This document shows positions 44,442 through 53,327 of a stretch of 54,545 nucleotides of DNA, piece by piece. The DNA is from an uncultured Flavobacteriaceae bacterium. Lineage in GTDB: Bacteria > Bacteroidota > Bacteroidia > Flavobacteriales > Flavobacteriaceae. The position numbers were made by a program, and so were the translations under genes. The stretch lies in contig CAJQMK010000053.1 in assembly GCA_905479415.1 (NCBI GenBank), positions 1-54,545 on the forward strand, given 5' to 3'. Below the pieces are notes generated by a model. The model made no database searches. It was not told where the DNA came from and saw only the letters and a list, made by a program, of their open reading frames with translations. Within the stretch, counting starts at the first letter, position 1; each line of letters starts with the position of its first letter.

Positions 44442-45227
44442 ATGAAATATGATATAATTGCAGATAATATAATTCAATGGCTAAAAGCTTATTCCAAAAA
44501 ATCTAAAACTGATGGCTTTGTTATTGGGATTTCTGGAGGAATAGATTCAGCATTAACTTCAACCCTATGTGCAAGCACGGGCCTGCCAACAATATGCATA
44601 GATATGCCTATTATGCAAAATAAAAACGAAGTGAATAGGGCTTCTAGTCATATAAAATGGCTTCAAAAAAAATTTAATAACGTAGTTCATAAGTCTATTG
44701 ATCTTAATGATGTTTTCAACTCATTTAAAAACACAGTAGAGCAAAAAAATGATCATAATAATTTTTTGTCATTAGCGAATTCAAGATCTAGACTCAGAAT
44801 GACTACTTTATATTATTTTGCTGGTATAAACAGATGTTTGGTGGCTGGCACAGGAAATAAAGTTGAGGATTTTGGAATTGGTTTTTATACAAAATATGGA
44901 GATGGAGGAGTAGATATAAGCCCAATTGCAGATTTAAATAAAACAGATGTTTTTGAGATTTCAAAAATACTTGGAGTATTAGACGAGATTATTAAAGCTA
45001 AACCAACAGATGGCTTATGGGACGACGGAAGAACAGATGAAGATCAAATAGGAGCAACCTACAAAGAATTAGAGTGGGCTATGCAACAAAAAGATCTCAA
45101 CAAAAAATTGATTGATTTTAAAGGACGAGAAAAAGAAGTTTTTCAAATTTTGAAAAAATTTAACAAACAAAATCTTCACAAGATGAATCCTATACCAATT
45201 TATAAAGTTCCAGAGATTCTAAAATAA
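44442..45227 (+). CDS. nadE: NH3-dependent NAD+ synthetase
   Basis: Converts nicotinic acid adenine dinucleotide, ammonia and ATP to NAD+. The 261 residues contain only the synthetase domain, without the N-terminal nitrilase domain of glutamine-dependent enzymes. The PP-loop is GISGGIDSALTS (29-40), with RSRLRMTTLYYFAGINRCLV, GTGNKVEDFGIGFYTKYGDG, DISPIADLNKTDVF and PTDGLWDDGRTDEDQIGATY following in the standard order. Its stop abuts the stop of the convergent dnaG with no bases between. Confidence 0.95.
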   Translation: MKYDIIADNIIQWLKAYSKKSKTDGFVIGISGGIDSALTSTLCASTGLPTICIDMPIMQNKNEVNRASSHIKWLQKKFNNVVHKSIDLNDVFNSFKNTVEQKNDHNNFLSLANSRSRLRMTTLYYFAGINRCLVAGTGNKVEDFGIGFYTKYGDGGVDISPIADLNKTDVFEISKILGVLDEIIKAKPTDGLWDDGRTDEDQIGATYKELEWAMQQKDLNKKLIDFKGREKEVFQILKKFNKQNLHKMNPIPIYKVPEILK

Positions 45228-47162
45228 TTACAAAACTCTATTTAATTTTTTTGACAATATTGTTTTTAGTTTGTGATATTCTCCAATTTCCTCTAAAATT
45301 TTATTATTTTCTAAGCTATCTTTAGTTTCTTCTTTTAATTCTTCAACTTTTTTATTTATTAAAAATGTTCTTAAACTAAGGATAGTTTCAGAAACAAGTT
45401 GACTTATGACTTTATCCTTATGCTTAACAAATATATTTTTACTTAACCAATCATGCAGCTCATATTGATCTTCGTTCATTAAAATTCCAGTAACATGATT
45501 TGCCAAATCTTGATTTAAACTATTTAAAAAAACTTCCAAAATTAACTTTTGATTTTTCTGAAATTCATTAATAATTTTTTCATAAATAATTTTGAAAGAT
45601 TCGTTAGTGAATTCAATTTCATCTTGTTGTAAATCAAGAAAGATTTTTTCATAAACTAATGAATTTACTGTTGTTGGTTCTAAAACAACATTACCGTCCT
45701 CATCATTTTTTAATATCAATTCTTCAAAATTTTCTTCTTTACTTCCATATAGCAAAAGTATTTCAATTATTTTTTTTTCTAATTCAAATAGTAAATCAAC
45801 ATCTTTATTTTTTGTTGCTTTTTGGACCTTAGCAATTCTTTTTTTAGAAATAGAATGAATTTCATTTTTCGTTTTCTGAGCTAACGAATTGAACAAAACC
45901 TCTTCTGAAATGTCCATAATTGATGAGCAATGCTTTACATATATTTCTTGTTTAATTCTATCAGGTATAATAGAAATGCTATTTATAATTTCATTAATAG
46001 TATTTGCTTTAGAAATAGGATCGTTTTTTGAATTTTGAGCTAGAATCGATGCTTTAAATTGTATGAAATCTTTTGAATTATTTTTTAAATAATCATCAAT
46101 TTCTACATAAGATTTGTCCTGACTATAACTGTCAGGATCCTCACCATTAGGAAAGGAACAGACATTAACATTAAGGCCTGCTGTTAAAATAATGTCAATC
46201 CCTCTCAAAGTCGCATTAACTCCAGCTTTATCACCATCAAAAAGCATAGTTACATTTGATGTCAATCTTCTAATCAATGTGATCTGATCTATAGTAAGTG
46301 CAGTTCCAGATGATGATACCACATTTTTAATTCCTTTTTGGTGCAACTGAATAACGTCAGTATAACCCTCAACTATAAAACAATTATCAAGTTTTGCAAT
46401 ATCCTGTTTTGCATAAAATATACCATATAATATTTTACTTTTATTATATATTAAACTTTCTGGGGAATTTAAATATTTGGCTGTTTTTAGTTGATTGTTT
46501 AGAATTCTCCCCCCAAAACCAAGTATCCGACCTGACATACTATGAATTGGAAATATAACTCTACCTCTGAATCTGTCAATTGATTTTTTATTTTGAAAAA
46601 TTGATAATCCAGATTTCTCTAAAAAAACTGGATCATAACCATTTGCGATCGCTTCTTTAGAAAAATAGTTTAATTTATCTGGTAAATATCCTAAATCATA
46701 CTTTTTAATAGTTTCATCACTAAATCCTCTTTCTTTAAAGTAAGAAAAACCAATAGATTTACCTTCACTTGAGTTAAACAAAGTGTCACTAAAAAAATCT
46801 TTTGCATATTCAGATACTATAAATAAACTTTCTTTTTCAGAAGCTTTTTCCTTATCCAAAGAACTTACTTGAGTTTCTTCAATTTCGATATTATATTTTC
46901 TAGCTAAATATTTAATAGCTTCAGGATAAGTAAAATGTTCGTGCTCCATTAAAAATGCAACTGCGTTACCTCCTTTTCCACTACTAAAATCTTTCCAAAT
47001 TTGTTTAACAGGTGATACCACAAAACTTGGTGTTTTTTCATTAGAAAAAGGACTTAATCCTTTATAATTTGAACCCGATTTTTTTAGTTGTACGAATTCA
47101 CCTACAACCTCTTCAACTAAAGATTGCTCAAAAACTTTATCTATTGTGGTTTTAGAAATCAA
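45228..47162 (-). CDS. dnaG: DNA primase (zinc-ribbon residues lost)
   Basis: Synthesises RNA primers for replication. The 644 residues have the N-terminal CHC2-like domain (1-95), the TOPRIM core (about 180-350, with DRFRGRVIFPIHSMSGRILG, CFIVEGYTDVIQLHQKGI and TMLFDGDKAGVNATLRGIDI) and a C-terminal helicase-interaction region. In the first domain, the zinc-binding Cys-His-Cys-Cys set is replaced by S37, S40, D58 and S61 (GLSPFSNEKTPSF and KDFSSGKGG), while the surrounding sequence is well kept. The start is TTG at 47162: it matches the family N-terminus (ISKTTIDKVF) and no in-frame ATG precedes it before a stop. It is last in the queA-rlmN-polyprenyl synthase-dnaG run. Confidence 0.95.
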   Translation of the reverse strand: MISKTTIDKVFEQSLVEEVVGEFVQLKKSGSNYKGLSPFSNEKTPSFVVSPVKQIWKDFSSGKGGNAVAFLMEHEHFTYPEAIKYLARKYNIEIEETQVSSLDKEKASEKESLFIVSEYAKDFFSDTLFNSSEGKSIGFSYFKERGFSDETIKKYDLGYLPDKLNYFSKEAIANGYDPVFLEKSGLSIFQNKKSIDRFRGRVIFPIHSMSGRILGFGGRILNNQLKTAKYLNSPESLIYNKSKILYGIFYAKQDIAKLDNCFIVEGYTDVIQLHQKGIKNVVSSSGTALTIDQITLIRRLTSNVTMLFDGDKAGVNATLRGIDIILTAGLNVNVCSFPNGEDPDSYSQDKSYVEIDDYLKNNSKDFIQFKASILAQNSKNDPISKANTINEIINSISIIPDRIKQEIYVKHCSSIMDISEEVLFNSLAQKTKNEIHSISKKRIAKVQKATKNKDVDLLFELEKKIIEILLLYGSKEENFEELILKNDEDGNVVLEPTTVNSLVYEKIFLDLQQDEIEFTNESFKIIYEKIINEFQKNQKLILEVFLNSLNQDLANHVTGILMNEDQYELHDWLSKNIFVKHKDKVISQLVSETILSLRTFLINKKVEELKEETKDSLENNKILEEIGEYHKLKTILSKKLNRVL

Positions 47163-47210
47163 TTTTTTTAATAAAGCATTAATTTAATCAAAAAAAATTA
47201 TTTAAATAAA

Positions 47211-48185
47211 TTAGTAATTTCTTTCAATTACGTATTTAATTAATTTTTTTAAACTTTCTTTAAATTCATTATCCTCAAAATATTTTAGATCTTCAACTGC
47301 AGAATTATAATATTCATTAATTTTTTTTTGAGTATAATCAATACCTCCCATCTCAGTAACGTAACTTATAATATCTTTTATAACATAATCGTTACTGTTT
47401 TTAACAGAGTTAATTAGCCATTTCTTTTTTGATTCTGAAGAATTATTTAAAGCATAAATAAGAGGAAGAGTTAATTTTTTTTCTTTAATATCTATCCCGG
47501 TTGGCTTGCCTATTTTCCTGTTACCATAATCAAATAAATCATCTTTTAATTGAAATGCTATCCCAATTTTTTCACCTAATTCGTAAAATTTATTAATTTG
47601 AGATTTAGAAGAATTTGAAGCAGAGGCCCCAAGTGCACAACAAGATGCAATCAAGGATGCTGTTTTTTTTGTAATTATTTTAAAATAAGTTTTTTCATCA
47701 ATATCTAATCTTCTTGCTTTTTCTATTTGTAAAAGCTCACCTTGACTCATATCTTTAACAGATTTAGAAATTATTTTAAGTAAGTCAAAATCATCATTAT
47801 CAATACATAACAACATTCCTTTAGACAATAAAAAATCTCCTACCAAAACAGCAATTTTGTTTTTCCATAAAGCATTTAAAGAAAAAAAACCTCTTCGTTT
47901 ATCACTTGAATCAACTACATCATCATGAATTAATGTTGCAGTATGAATAAGCTCAATAATGGAAGCTGCTCTATAAACTTTTTCATTAATGAGTGTGCTA
48001 TCTGACATCATTTTAGCTGTTAAAAAAACAAACATTGGTCTCATTTGTTTACCTTTCCTTTTAACAACATAATGAGTGATTCTGTTTAATAAAGGGACAT
48101 CAGATATCATAGAATTTGAAAATTTCTCTTCAAAAAGATCCATTTCTTTTTTTATGGGTAATTTGATTTGCTCTAAAATTTTCAT
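47211..48185 (-). CDS. polyprenyl diphosphate synthase
   Basis: A 324-residue trans-prenyltransferase that condenses isopentenyl diphosphate onto an allylic primer. The two metal-binding aspartate motifs are DDVVD (88-92) and DDLFD (215-219), with GKQMRP near residue 45 and KTASLIASCCALGA between. The fifth residue before the first motif is a small alanine (A83), which favours a long chain, probably the side chain of menaquinone (heptaprenyl or octaprenyl). The exact length cannot be read. It lies 8 bases after rlmN on the same strand and 48 bases before dnaG. Confidence 0.92.
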   Translation of the reverse strand: MKILEQIKLPIKKEMDLFEEKFSNSMISDVPLLNRITHYVVKRKGKQMRPMFVFLTAKMMSDSTLINEKVYRAASIIELIHTATLIHDDVVDSSDKRRGFFSLNALWKNKIAVLVGDFLLSKGMLLCIDNDDFDLLKIISKSVKDMSQGELLQIEKARRLDIDEKTYFKIITKKTASLIASCCALGASASNSSKSQINKFYELGEKIGIAFQLKDDLFDYGNRKIGKPTGIDIKEKKLTLPLIYALNNSSESKKKWLINSVKNSNDYVIKDIISYVTEMGGIDYTQKKINEYYNSAVEDLKYFEDNEFKESLKKLIKYVIERNY

Positions 48186-48192
48186 ATAAATA

Positions 48193-49233
48193 CTACTCTA
48201 ACTTGTTAGCTAATTGTCCACAAGCTGCATCAATATCTTTACCTCTCGATTTACGAATTGTAACTGGAATTTTATTTTTCTCAAGCTTATTCACATATTC
48301 CTCTATAGCTTTATTTTTTGCAGATCTAAAAAAATTATTATCTGTTGTGTTATACTCAATAAGATTGACCTTTGATGGTGAAGATTTACAAAAATTAACT
48401 AGAGCATTTATATGATCCTCGTCATCATTAATACCTTCCCAAACTATGTATTCATAAGTTACGATTTTATTAGTTTTTAAATACCAATATTTTACAGCTT
48501 CTAAAAGATTTTCTAATGGAAATTTTTTAGAAAAAGGCATGATTTTATTTCTAGTTTTTTCTATAGCTGAATGTAGAGAAATAGCTAAATTAAATTTCAC
48601 ATTGTCATCAGCCATTTTAATAATTAATTTTGATATACCCGATGTAGATACAGTTATTCTTTTAGGCGACATTCCTAAACCCTCTTTGCTAGTTATTTTG
48701 TCAATTCCTTTAATAACATTACTATAGTTTAAAAGAGGTTCACCCATACCCATGAAAACTATATTTGAAATTGGTCTATCGTGGTATTTTATACTTTGAG
48801 AATTGATGGTGACTGCTTGATCATAAATCTCGTCTGGATTTAAATTTCTTATCCTATCCATTTTTGAAGTTGCACAAAAATCGCAATCTAAACTACAACC
48901 AACTTGACTGGAAATACAAGCAGTAGTTCTTGATTTTGTTGGTATTAAGACAGATTCAACTAAAAGATTGTCATATAATGATATAGCATTTTTTATAGTC
49001 CCATCTTTGCTTTTCTGTAACTTATCAATTTTAATATGATTTATAACAAATTTACTTTTCAATAGATTTCTTAATTCTAAAGAAATATTTGTCATTTCAT
49101 CAAATGACAAGCAAGATTTTTTCCAAAGCCAATTATAAACTTGATTAGCCCTGTATGAGGGCATATTATTGGATTTAAAAAAAGAAGTCAGCTCTTCAAT
49201 TGATAAAGATCTAATATCTTTTTTTTCTTTCAT
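48193..49233 (-). CDS. rlmN: dual-specificity 23S rRNA/tRNA adenine-C2 methyltransferase RlmN
   Basis: Radical-SAM enzyme methylating C2 of A2503 in 23S rRNA and A37 in some tRNAs. The 346 residues contain the [4Fe-4S] cysteines in VGCSLDCDFCATS (C113, C117, C120), NIVFMGMGEPLLNY (the GEPL SAM motif), GMSPKRITVSTSGIS, ISLHSAIEKTRNKIMP, the VWEGIND segment and IRKSRGKDIDAACGQLA near the end, which holds the second catalytic cysteine. It lies 9 bases after queA. Confidence 0.96.
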   Translation of the reverse strand: MKEKKDIRSLSIEELTSFFKSNNMPSYRANQVYNWLWKKSCLSFDEMTNISLELRNLLKSKFVINHIKIDKLQKSKDGTIKNAISLYDNLLVESVLIPTKSRTTACISSQVGCSLDCDFCATSKMDRIRNLNPDEIYDQAVTINSQSIKYHDRPISNIVFMGMGEPLLNYSNVIKGIDKITSKEGLGMSPKRITVSTSGISKLIIKMADDNVKFNLAISLHSAIEKTRNKIMPFSKKFPLENLLEAVKYWYLKTNKIVTYEYIVWEGINDDEDHINALVNFCKSSPSKVNLIEYNTTDNNFFRSAKNKAIEEYVNKLEKNKIPVTIRKSRGKDIDAACGQLANKLE

Positions 49234-49242
49234 TTTTAAAAC

Positions 49243-50292
49243 TTAAATAATCAACATAGCATCTCCATAAGAATAAAAATTATATTTTTCTTTTATTGCA
49301 ACAGAGTAAGCTTCTTTGATAAAATCAGGACCAGCAAATGCAGAGGCCATCATTAATAGTGTAGATTTAGGTGTATGAAAATTGGTAATCATAGAATCAG
49401 CAATTCTAAAATCATAGGGTGGAAAAATAAACTTATGAGTCCATCCGCTGTATGGATTTAAAGTTCTTACTGAGGACACTGACGATTCAATTCCTCGCAT
49501 TGAAGTTGTTCCAACTGCACAAATTCTTTTTTTATTTGCTTTTGCTCCATTAATTATTTCACAAGCCTTTTCATTTATAAATAATTCCTCAGAATCCATT
49601 TTATGTTTAGACAAATCTTCAACTTCAACAGGATTAAAAGTACCTAAGCCTACATGCATAGTTATTTCTGCAATATTAATTCCTTTAATTTCTAATCTTT
49701 TTAATAAATGTTTTGAAAAATGCATTCCTGCTGTTGGGGCAGCTACTGCACCTTCGTGTTTTGCATATATTGTCTGGTATCTTTCTTTGTCGAAACTCTC
49801 TTCTTCTCTTTTAATAAATTTTGGAAGTGGAGTTTGACCTAACTCAAATAGAGCTTTCCTAAATTCATCATAAGAACCATCATATAAAAATCTTAATGTT
49901 CTTCCTCTAGAGGTAGTATTGTCAATAACTTCGGCAACTAGGTTATCATCATCTCCAAAATATAATTTATTACCAATTCTTATTTTTCTTGCTGGGTCAA
50001 CTAAAACATCCCAAAGTCTTTGATCGTCACTTAACTCTCTCAACAAAAACACTTCAATTCTTGCGCCAGTTTTTTCTTTATTTCCTATCAATCTAGCAGG
50101 GAATACCTTAGTATTATTAAAGACAAAAGCATCTCCTTCACCAAAATAACTAACTACATCCTTAAAAGTTTTATGCTCGATAGTTTCTTTTTTTCTATCT
50201 AAGACCATTAGTCTAGACTCATCTCGGTGATCTGCTGGATATTCAGCTAAGCGTTCTTCTGGAAGCTCAAAATTAAATTGTGATAATTTCAT
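49243..50292 (-). CDS. queA: S-adenosylmethionine:tRNA ribosyltransferase-isomerase
   Basis: Transfers and isomerises ribose from SAM onto preQ1-modified tRNA, giving epoxyqueuosine. The protein is 349 residues from the ATG at 50292, which matches the family N-terminus [20 protein letters not shown]; the open frame reaches a TTG at 50313, but that codon lies inside the -7 box. Signature regions are [68 protein letters not shown] and [20 protein letters not shown]. It is first in the queA-rlmN-polyprenyl synthase-dnaG transcript. Confidence 0.96.
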   Translation of the reverse strand: MKLSQFNFELPEERLAEYPADHRDESRLMVLDRKKETIEHKTFKDVVSYFGEGDAFVFNNTKVFPARLIGNKEKTGARIEVFLLRELSDDQRLWDVLVDPARKIRIGNKLYFGDDDNLVAEVIDNTTSRGRTLRFLYDGSYDEFRKALFELGQTPLPKFIKREEESFDKERYQTIYAKHEGAVAAPTAGMHFSKHLLKRLEIKGINIAEITMHVGLGTFNPVEVEDLSKHKMDSEELFINEKACEIINGAKANKKRICAVGTTSMRGIESSVSSVRTLNPYSGWTHKFIFPPYDFRIADSMITNFHTPKSTLLMMASAFAGPDFIKEAYSVAIKEKYNFYSYGDAMLII

Positions 50293-50310
50293 AAGTTTAT
50301 TTAAAGTTTG

Positions 50311-50342
50311 CAAATATACATTTCTGCATACCCCTATGTCAA
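50311..50342 (-). promoter_or_regulatory. promoter for queA-rlmN-polyprenyl synthase-dnaG
   Basis: On the minus strand TTG (50342-50340), a 21-nt spacer and TATATTTG (50318-50311) match the Bacteroidota consensus exactly. It lies in the 71-base gap between aroA and queA, 19 bases before the queA ATG. Confidence 0.68.
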
Positions 50343-50363
50343 GTATATTGGCAATTAATTAAA

Positions 50364-51596
50364 TTAAATTTTGGATAGGTTAAAATTTAAACTCTTCAAA
50401 TCTTTCCAAAAATCCTTATATGACTTTGTAACTACATCTGGATTATTAATGATTATTGGAGTCATTAAGGCTAAAGGTGCAAACGCCATTGCCATTCTAT
50501 GATCATTGTAAGTTTCAATTGAAATTCCGTTATTTATAGAAAAAGTAGGCGCTAAATGGAAACTATTATTAGTAACCTTAACATTAGCACCTAGTTTAGA
50601 CAATTCAATTCTTAAAGCTTCTAATCTATCTGTTTCTTTAATTTTTAAAGTATGTAATCCAAAAAGATCACAACTAATACCTAATCCAAAACACGTAACT
50701 GCAATAGTTTGAGCAATGTCTGGATTTTCTGTTAAATCAAGATCAATATGATCTGGCTTAATAAAATCATTGATTTTTTTTATTAAAATTCTAGAGGAAG
50801 ATTTTATAAATTTTGTTTCAACACCAAGTTTTGCGTAGATTTCATATAGTTTAACATCACCTTGAATTGATGATTTATAAAATGTTCCTATATTCAACTC
50901 AGCAGCATTGGAAAGAGCTACAATACTATAAAAATATGATACTGAACTCCAATCAGACTCGATAGAAATTGCTGAATTATTAATTTTTGAACAGTGTTCA
51001 ATTGAAATAATATTATTTTTAAAATAACAGTTAATTCCAATTTTTTTGAGAATTGCTAATGTCATTTCTAAATAAGGTTTAGAAGTTATTTTACCCTCAA
51101 GATTAATTAATAACCCATTTTTCAAAATAGGTGCAATTAGCATTAAAGCGGAAATATATTGACTACTTATATTAGAGCTTAAACTTATTTCTCCCCCAAA
51201 TATCTCTTGTCCTTTTATTATTAAAGGAGGAAATCCCTTTTTATCAAAATAAGAAATATTGGCACCTAATTTATTAAGAGCCTGAACTAGAATCTTAATT
51301 GGTCTTTCCTTCATTCTTTGTGAGCCCGTAATAACAAACTTTTTATTTGTTTTTATTGCTAACAAAGCTGTTAAAAACCGCATAGCTGTACCAGCATGAT
51401 GAACATCAATATGACTTTCTAAATTGGTTATATATTTATCTAAAATTACTGTATCATCTGAGTTAGATAAATTATTTATTTTTAAATTTCCATAAATTGA
51501 ATTTAAAATTAACAGCCTATTTGATTCACTCTTAGAACCTGAAATTTCAAATGAATTTGAAAAACTATCATTATTATGATTAATCAAATAACTCAT
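50364..51596 (-). CDS. aroA: 3-phosphoshikimate 1-carboxyvinyltransferase (EPSP synthase)
   Basis: Sixth step of the shikimate pathway, joining shikimate 3-phosphate and phosphoenolpyruvate. The 410 residues include GSKSESNRLLIL (20-31) with the catalytic lysine K22, HHAGTAMRFLTALLA (the PEP-binding region, HHAGTAMR in place of the usual LGNAGTAxR), GSQRMKERPI, SSNISSQYISALMLIAP, LTENPDIAQTIAV with the catalytic aspartate, IKETDRLEALRIELSKLGA and NDHRMAMAFAPLAL. It is last in the run that begins with tyrA and the DAHP synthase, so both ends of the shikimate pathway are represented here. Confidence 0.95.
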   Translation of the reverse strand: MSYLINHNNDSFSNSFEISGSKSESNRLLILNSIYGNLKINNLSNSDDTVILDKYITNLESHIDVHHAGTAMRFLTALLAIKTNKKFVITGSQRMKERPIKILVQALNKLGANISYFDKKGFPPLIIKGQEIFGGEISLSSNISSQYISALMLIAPILKNGLLINLEGKITSKPYLEMTLAILKKIGINCYFKNNIISIEHCSKINNSAISIESDWSSVSYFYSIVALSNAAELNIGTFYKSSIQGDVKLYEIYAKLGVETKFIKSSSRILIKKINDFIKPDHIDLDLTENPDIAQTIAVTCFGLGISCDLFGLHTLKIKETDRLEALRIELSKLGANVKVTNNSFHLAPTFSINNGISIETYNDHRMAMAFAPLALMTPIIINNPDVVTKSYKDFWKDLKSLNFNLSKI

Positions 51597-51599
51597 AAA

Positions 51600-51926
51600 T
51601 TATTTTAGCTTAGGATTACTCTTATGTCTTAAATGATCTCTTTTAGATTTTAATTCTATTTTTTTATTAAATGAATTGTCCAAATCAATTCCTGTTTGAT
51701 TAGCTAAACACAAAACAACAAAAAGAACATCAGAAAGCTCTTCTCCTAAATCAATTTTTTTGTCAGATTCTTTTTCTGATTGTTCACCAAATCTTCGAGA
51801 TATAACTCTAGCTACTTCACCTACTTCTTCTGTTAATTGAGCCATGTTTGTTAGCGGATCAAAATAACGAACACCATGTTCATTTATCCAATTGTCTACT
51901 TTTTTTTGTAATGATTTAAATTCCAT
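51600..51926 (-). CDS. MazG-like nucleotide pyrophosphohydrolase
   Basis: A 108-residue all-alpha NTP pyrophosphatase of the short MazG type. The metal-binding acidic residues are in LTEEVGEVARV and LGEELSDVLFVVLCLANQTG (the EExxE and ExxxD pattern across two helices), followed by FNKKIELKSKRDHLR, typical of Bacteroidota members. It probably hydrolyses non-canonical or damaged nucleoside triphosphates; substrate unknown. It lies 4 bases after dtd and 3 before aroA. Confidence 0.9.
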   Translation of the reverse strand: MEFKSLQKKVDNWINEHGVRYFDPLTNMAQLTEEVGEVARVISRRFGEQSEKESDKKIDLGEELSDVLFVVLCLANQTGIDLDNSFNKKIELKSKRDHLRHKSNPKLK

Positions 51927-51930
51927 AAGG

Positions 51931-52383
51931 TTATTCTTTATTTTTAGAATCTATAAATATAGTTACTGGCCCATCATTTTCAATTTTAACGAGCATGTTT
52001 GCCCCAAAAACTCCTGAACAAGGATTCTTTTTAATTTTTTGTTTAATTAAATCTAAAAACTCATTATATATTTTTAATGCAAATTCACTTTTAGCAGCTT
52101 TTATGTAAGATGGCCTATTTCCTTTTTTTGTTGAGGCATGAAGAGTAAATTGACTAATAATAAGGATATCTCCATCAATATCAATTAATGACTTATTCAT
52201 AATTTTATTTTCATCATCAAAAATCCTCAATTGAGAAACTTTAGTACACATCCATTCAATATCAGTAATAGTATCGTTATTTTCGATTCCTAAAAACAAA
52301 ACTATTCCCTTTTCAATAGAAGATATTTTACTTCCATTTACACTTACGCTTCCTTTCTTAACTCTTTGAATTATTACTCTCAT
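51931..52383 (-). CDS. dtd: D-aminoacyl-tRNA deacylase
   Basis: Removes D-amino acids mischarged on tRNA. The 150 residues from ATG at 52383 read MRVIIQRVKKGSVSVNG, the family start; the frame also opens one codon earlier with TTG. Catalytic motifs are SQFTLHASTKKGNRPSY (about 77-93) and the cross-subunit NDGPVTIFID near the C-terminus, where the Gly-cisPro pair lies. CSGVFGANMLVKIEN precedes it. The ATG overlaps the rsgA stop (TGATG), suggesting translational coupling. Confidence 0.95.
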   Translation of the reverse strand: MRVIIQRVKKGSVSVNGSKISSIEKGIVLFLGIENNDTITDIEWMCTKVSQLRIFDDENKIMNKSLIDIDGDILIISQFTLHASTKKGNRPSYIKAAKSEFALKIYNEFLDLIKQKIKKNPCSGVFGANMLVKIENDGPVTIFIDSKNKE

Positions 52384-53324
52384 CAATTATAATTATCACT
52401 TCTATAATTATTCTCATCACTATTTAATAAACTTAAATAGTTATTATATCTAGATTTAGAGATTTCATTGTTCTCGACTGCTATTTTTATAGCACAATTT
52501 GGTTCATTATGGTGAAGGCAATTATTGAATTTACAATTTTGACTTAGTTTAGCAATTTCATTAAAATATCCACCGATTTCATTTTTATCAATATCAATCA
52601 ACCCAAACCCTTTTATACCTGGACTATCAATTATTTTTGCTCCATCAACTAAATCAAACATTTCAGCAAATGTTGTAGTATGTTGTCCCTGTTCATTTTG
52701 TAGTGAGATATTGGATGTTCTCAAGTTCAAATTGGGATCTAATTTATTTAAAAGACTAGATTTCCCTACACCACTATGTCCGGTAAAAACAGAAACTTGA
52801 TTTTTCATAGACCTCTTAACTAAATCAATATTAGTTCCTTTTTTTACAGAAATTCTTAAAGTTTTATAACCTGCATTGGTATAAATATCATTTAAATTAT
52901 TTATTAATTCATGATCTTCATCAGTGTAAATATCTGTTTTATTAAACAAAATGACAGTTTCAATGCCGTAAGATTTAGTTGAAACCAAAACTCTGTCTAT
53001 AAAAAGACTTGAAGTCTGCGGATTTGATGGTGTAACGAATAAAAAACAGCAATCTATATTTGATGCTATAATGTGAGTTTGTTTAGAGAGATTTACCGAT
53101 TTTCTTATTATATAATTTTCTCTGTCCTCAATTTTGATAATTAAACCCTTCAAATCTTGTTCATCAGTAATTTCAAAAACTACTCTATCTCCTACCGCTA
53201 CTGGATTAGTACTTTTAATTCCTAGAGATCTAAACTTACCTTTAATATTACATTTATAAACCTTTCTAGAATCAGTATGAACATTATACCAATTTCCTGT
53301 AGATTTATAAACTAGACCATTCAT
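52383..53324 (-). CDS. rsgA: small ribosomal subunit biogenesis GTPase RsgA
   Basis: Circularly permuted GTPase that acts in 30S maturation. The 313 residues have an N-terminal OB fold (about 1-72), then G4 NKTD (128-131) before G1 GHSGVGKSS (182-190) and G3 DSPG (233-236), the permuted order that defines the family. The C-terminal zinc site is intact: C264, C269, H271 and C277 (CKFNNCLHHNEPNC). This contrasts with the lost zinc ribbons of AccD and DnaG in the same window. It lies between the DAHP synthase (3-base gap) and dtd (overlap). Confidence 0.96.
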   Translation of the reverse strand: MNGLVYKSTGNWYNVHTDSRKVYKCNIKGKFRSLGIKSTNPVAVGDRVVFEITDEQDLKGLIIKIEDRENYIIRKSVNLSKQTHIIASNIDCCFLFVTPSNPQTSSLFIDRVLVSTKSYGIETVILFNKTDIYTDEDHELINNLNDIYTNAGYKTLRISVKKGTNIDLVKRSMKNQVSVFTGHSGVGKSSLLNKLDPNLNLRTSNISLQNEQGQHTTTFAEMFDLVDGAKIIDSPGIKGFGLIDIDKNEIGGYFNEIAKLSQNCKFNNCLHHNEPNCAIKIAVENNEISKSRYNNYLSLLNSDENNYRSDNYN

Positions 53325-53327
53325 TAT

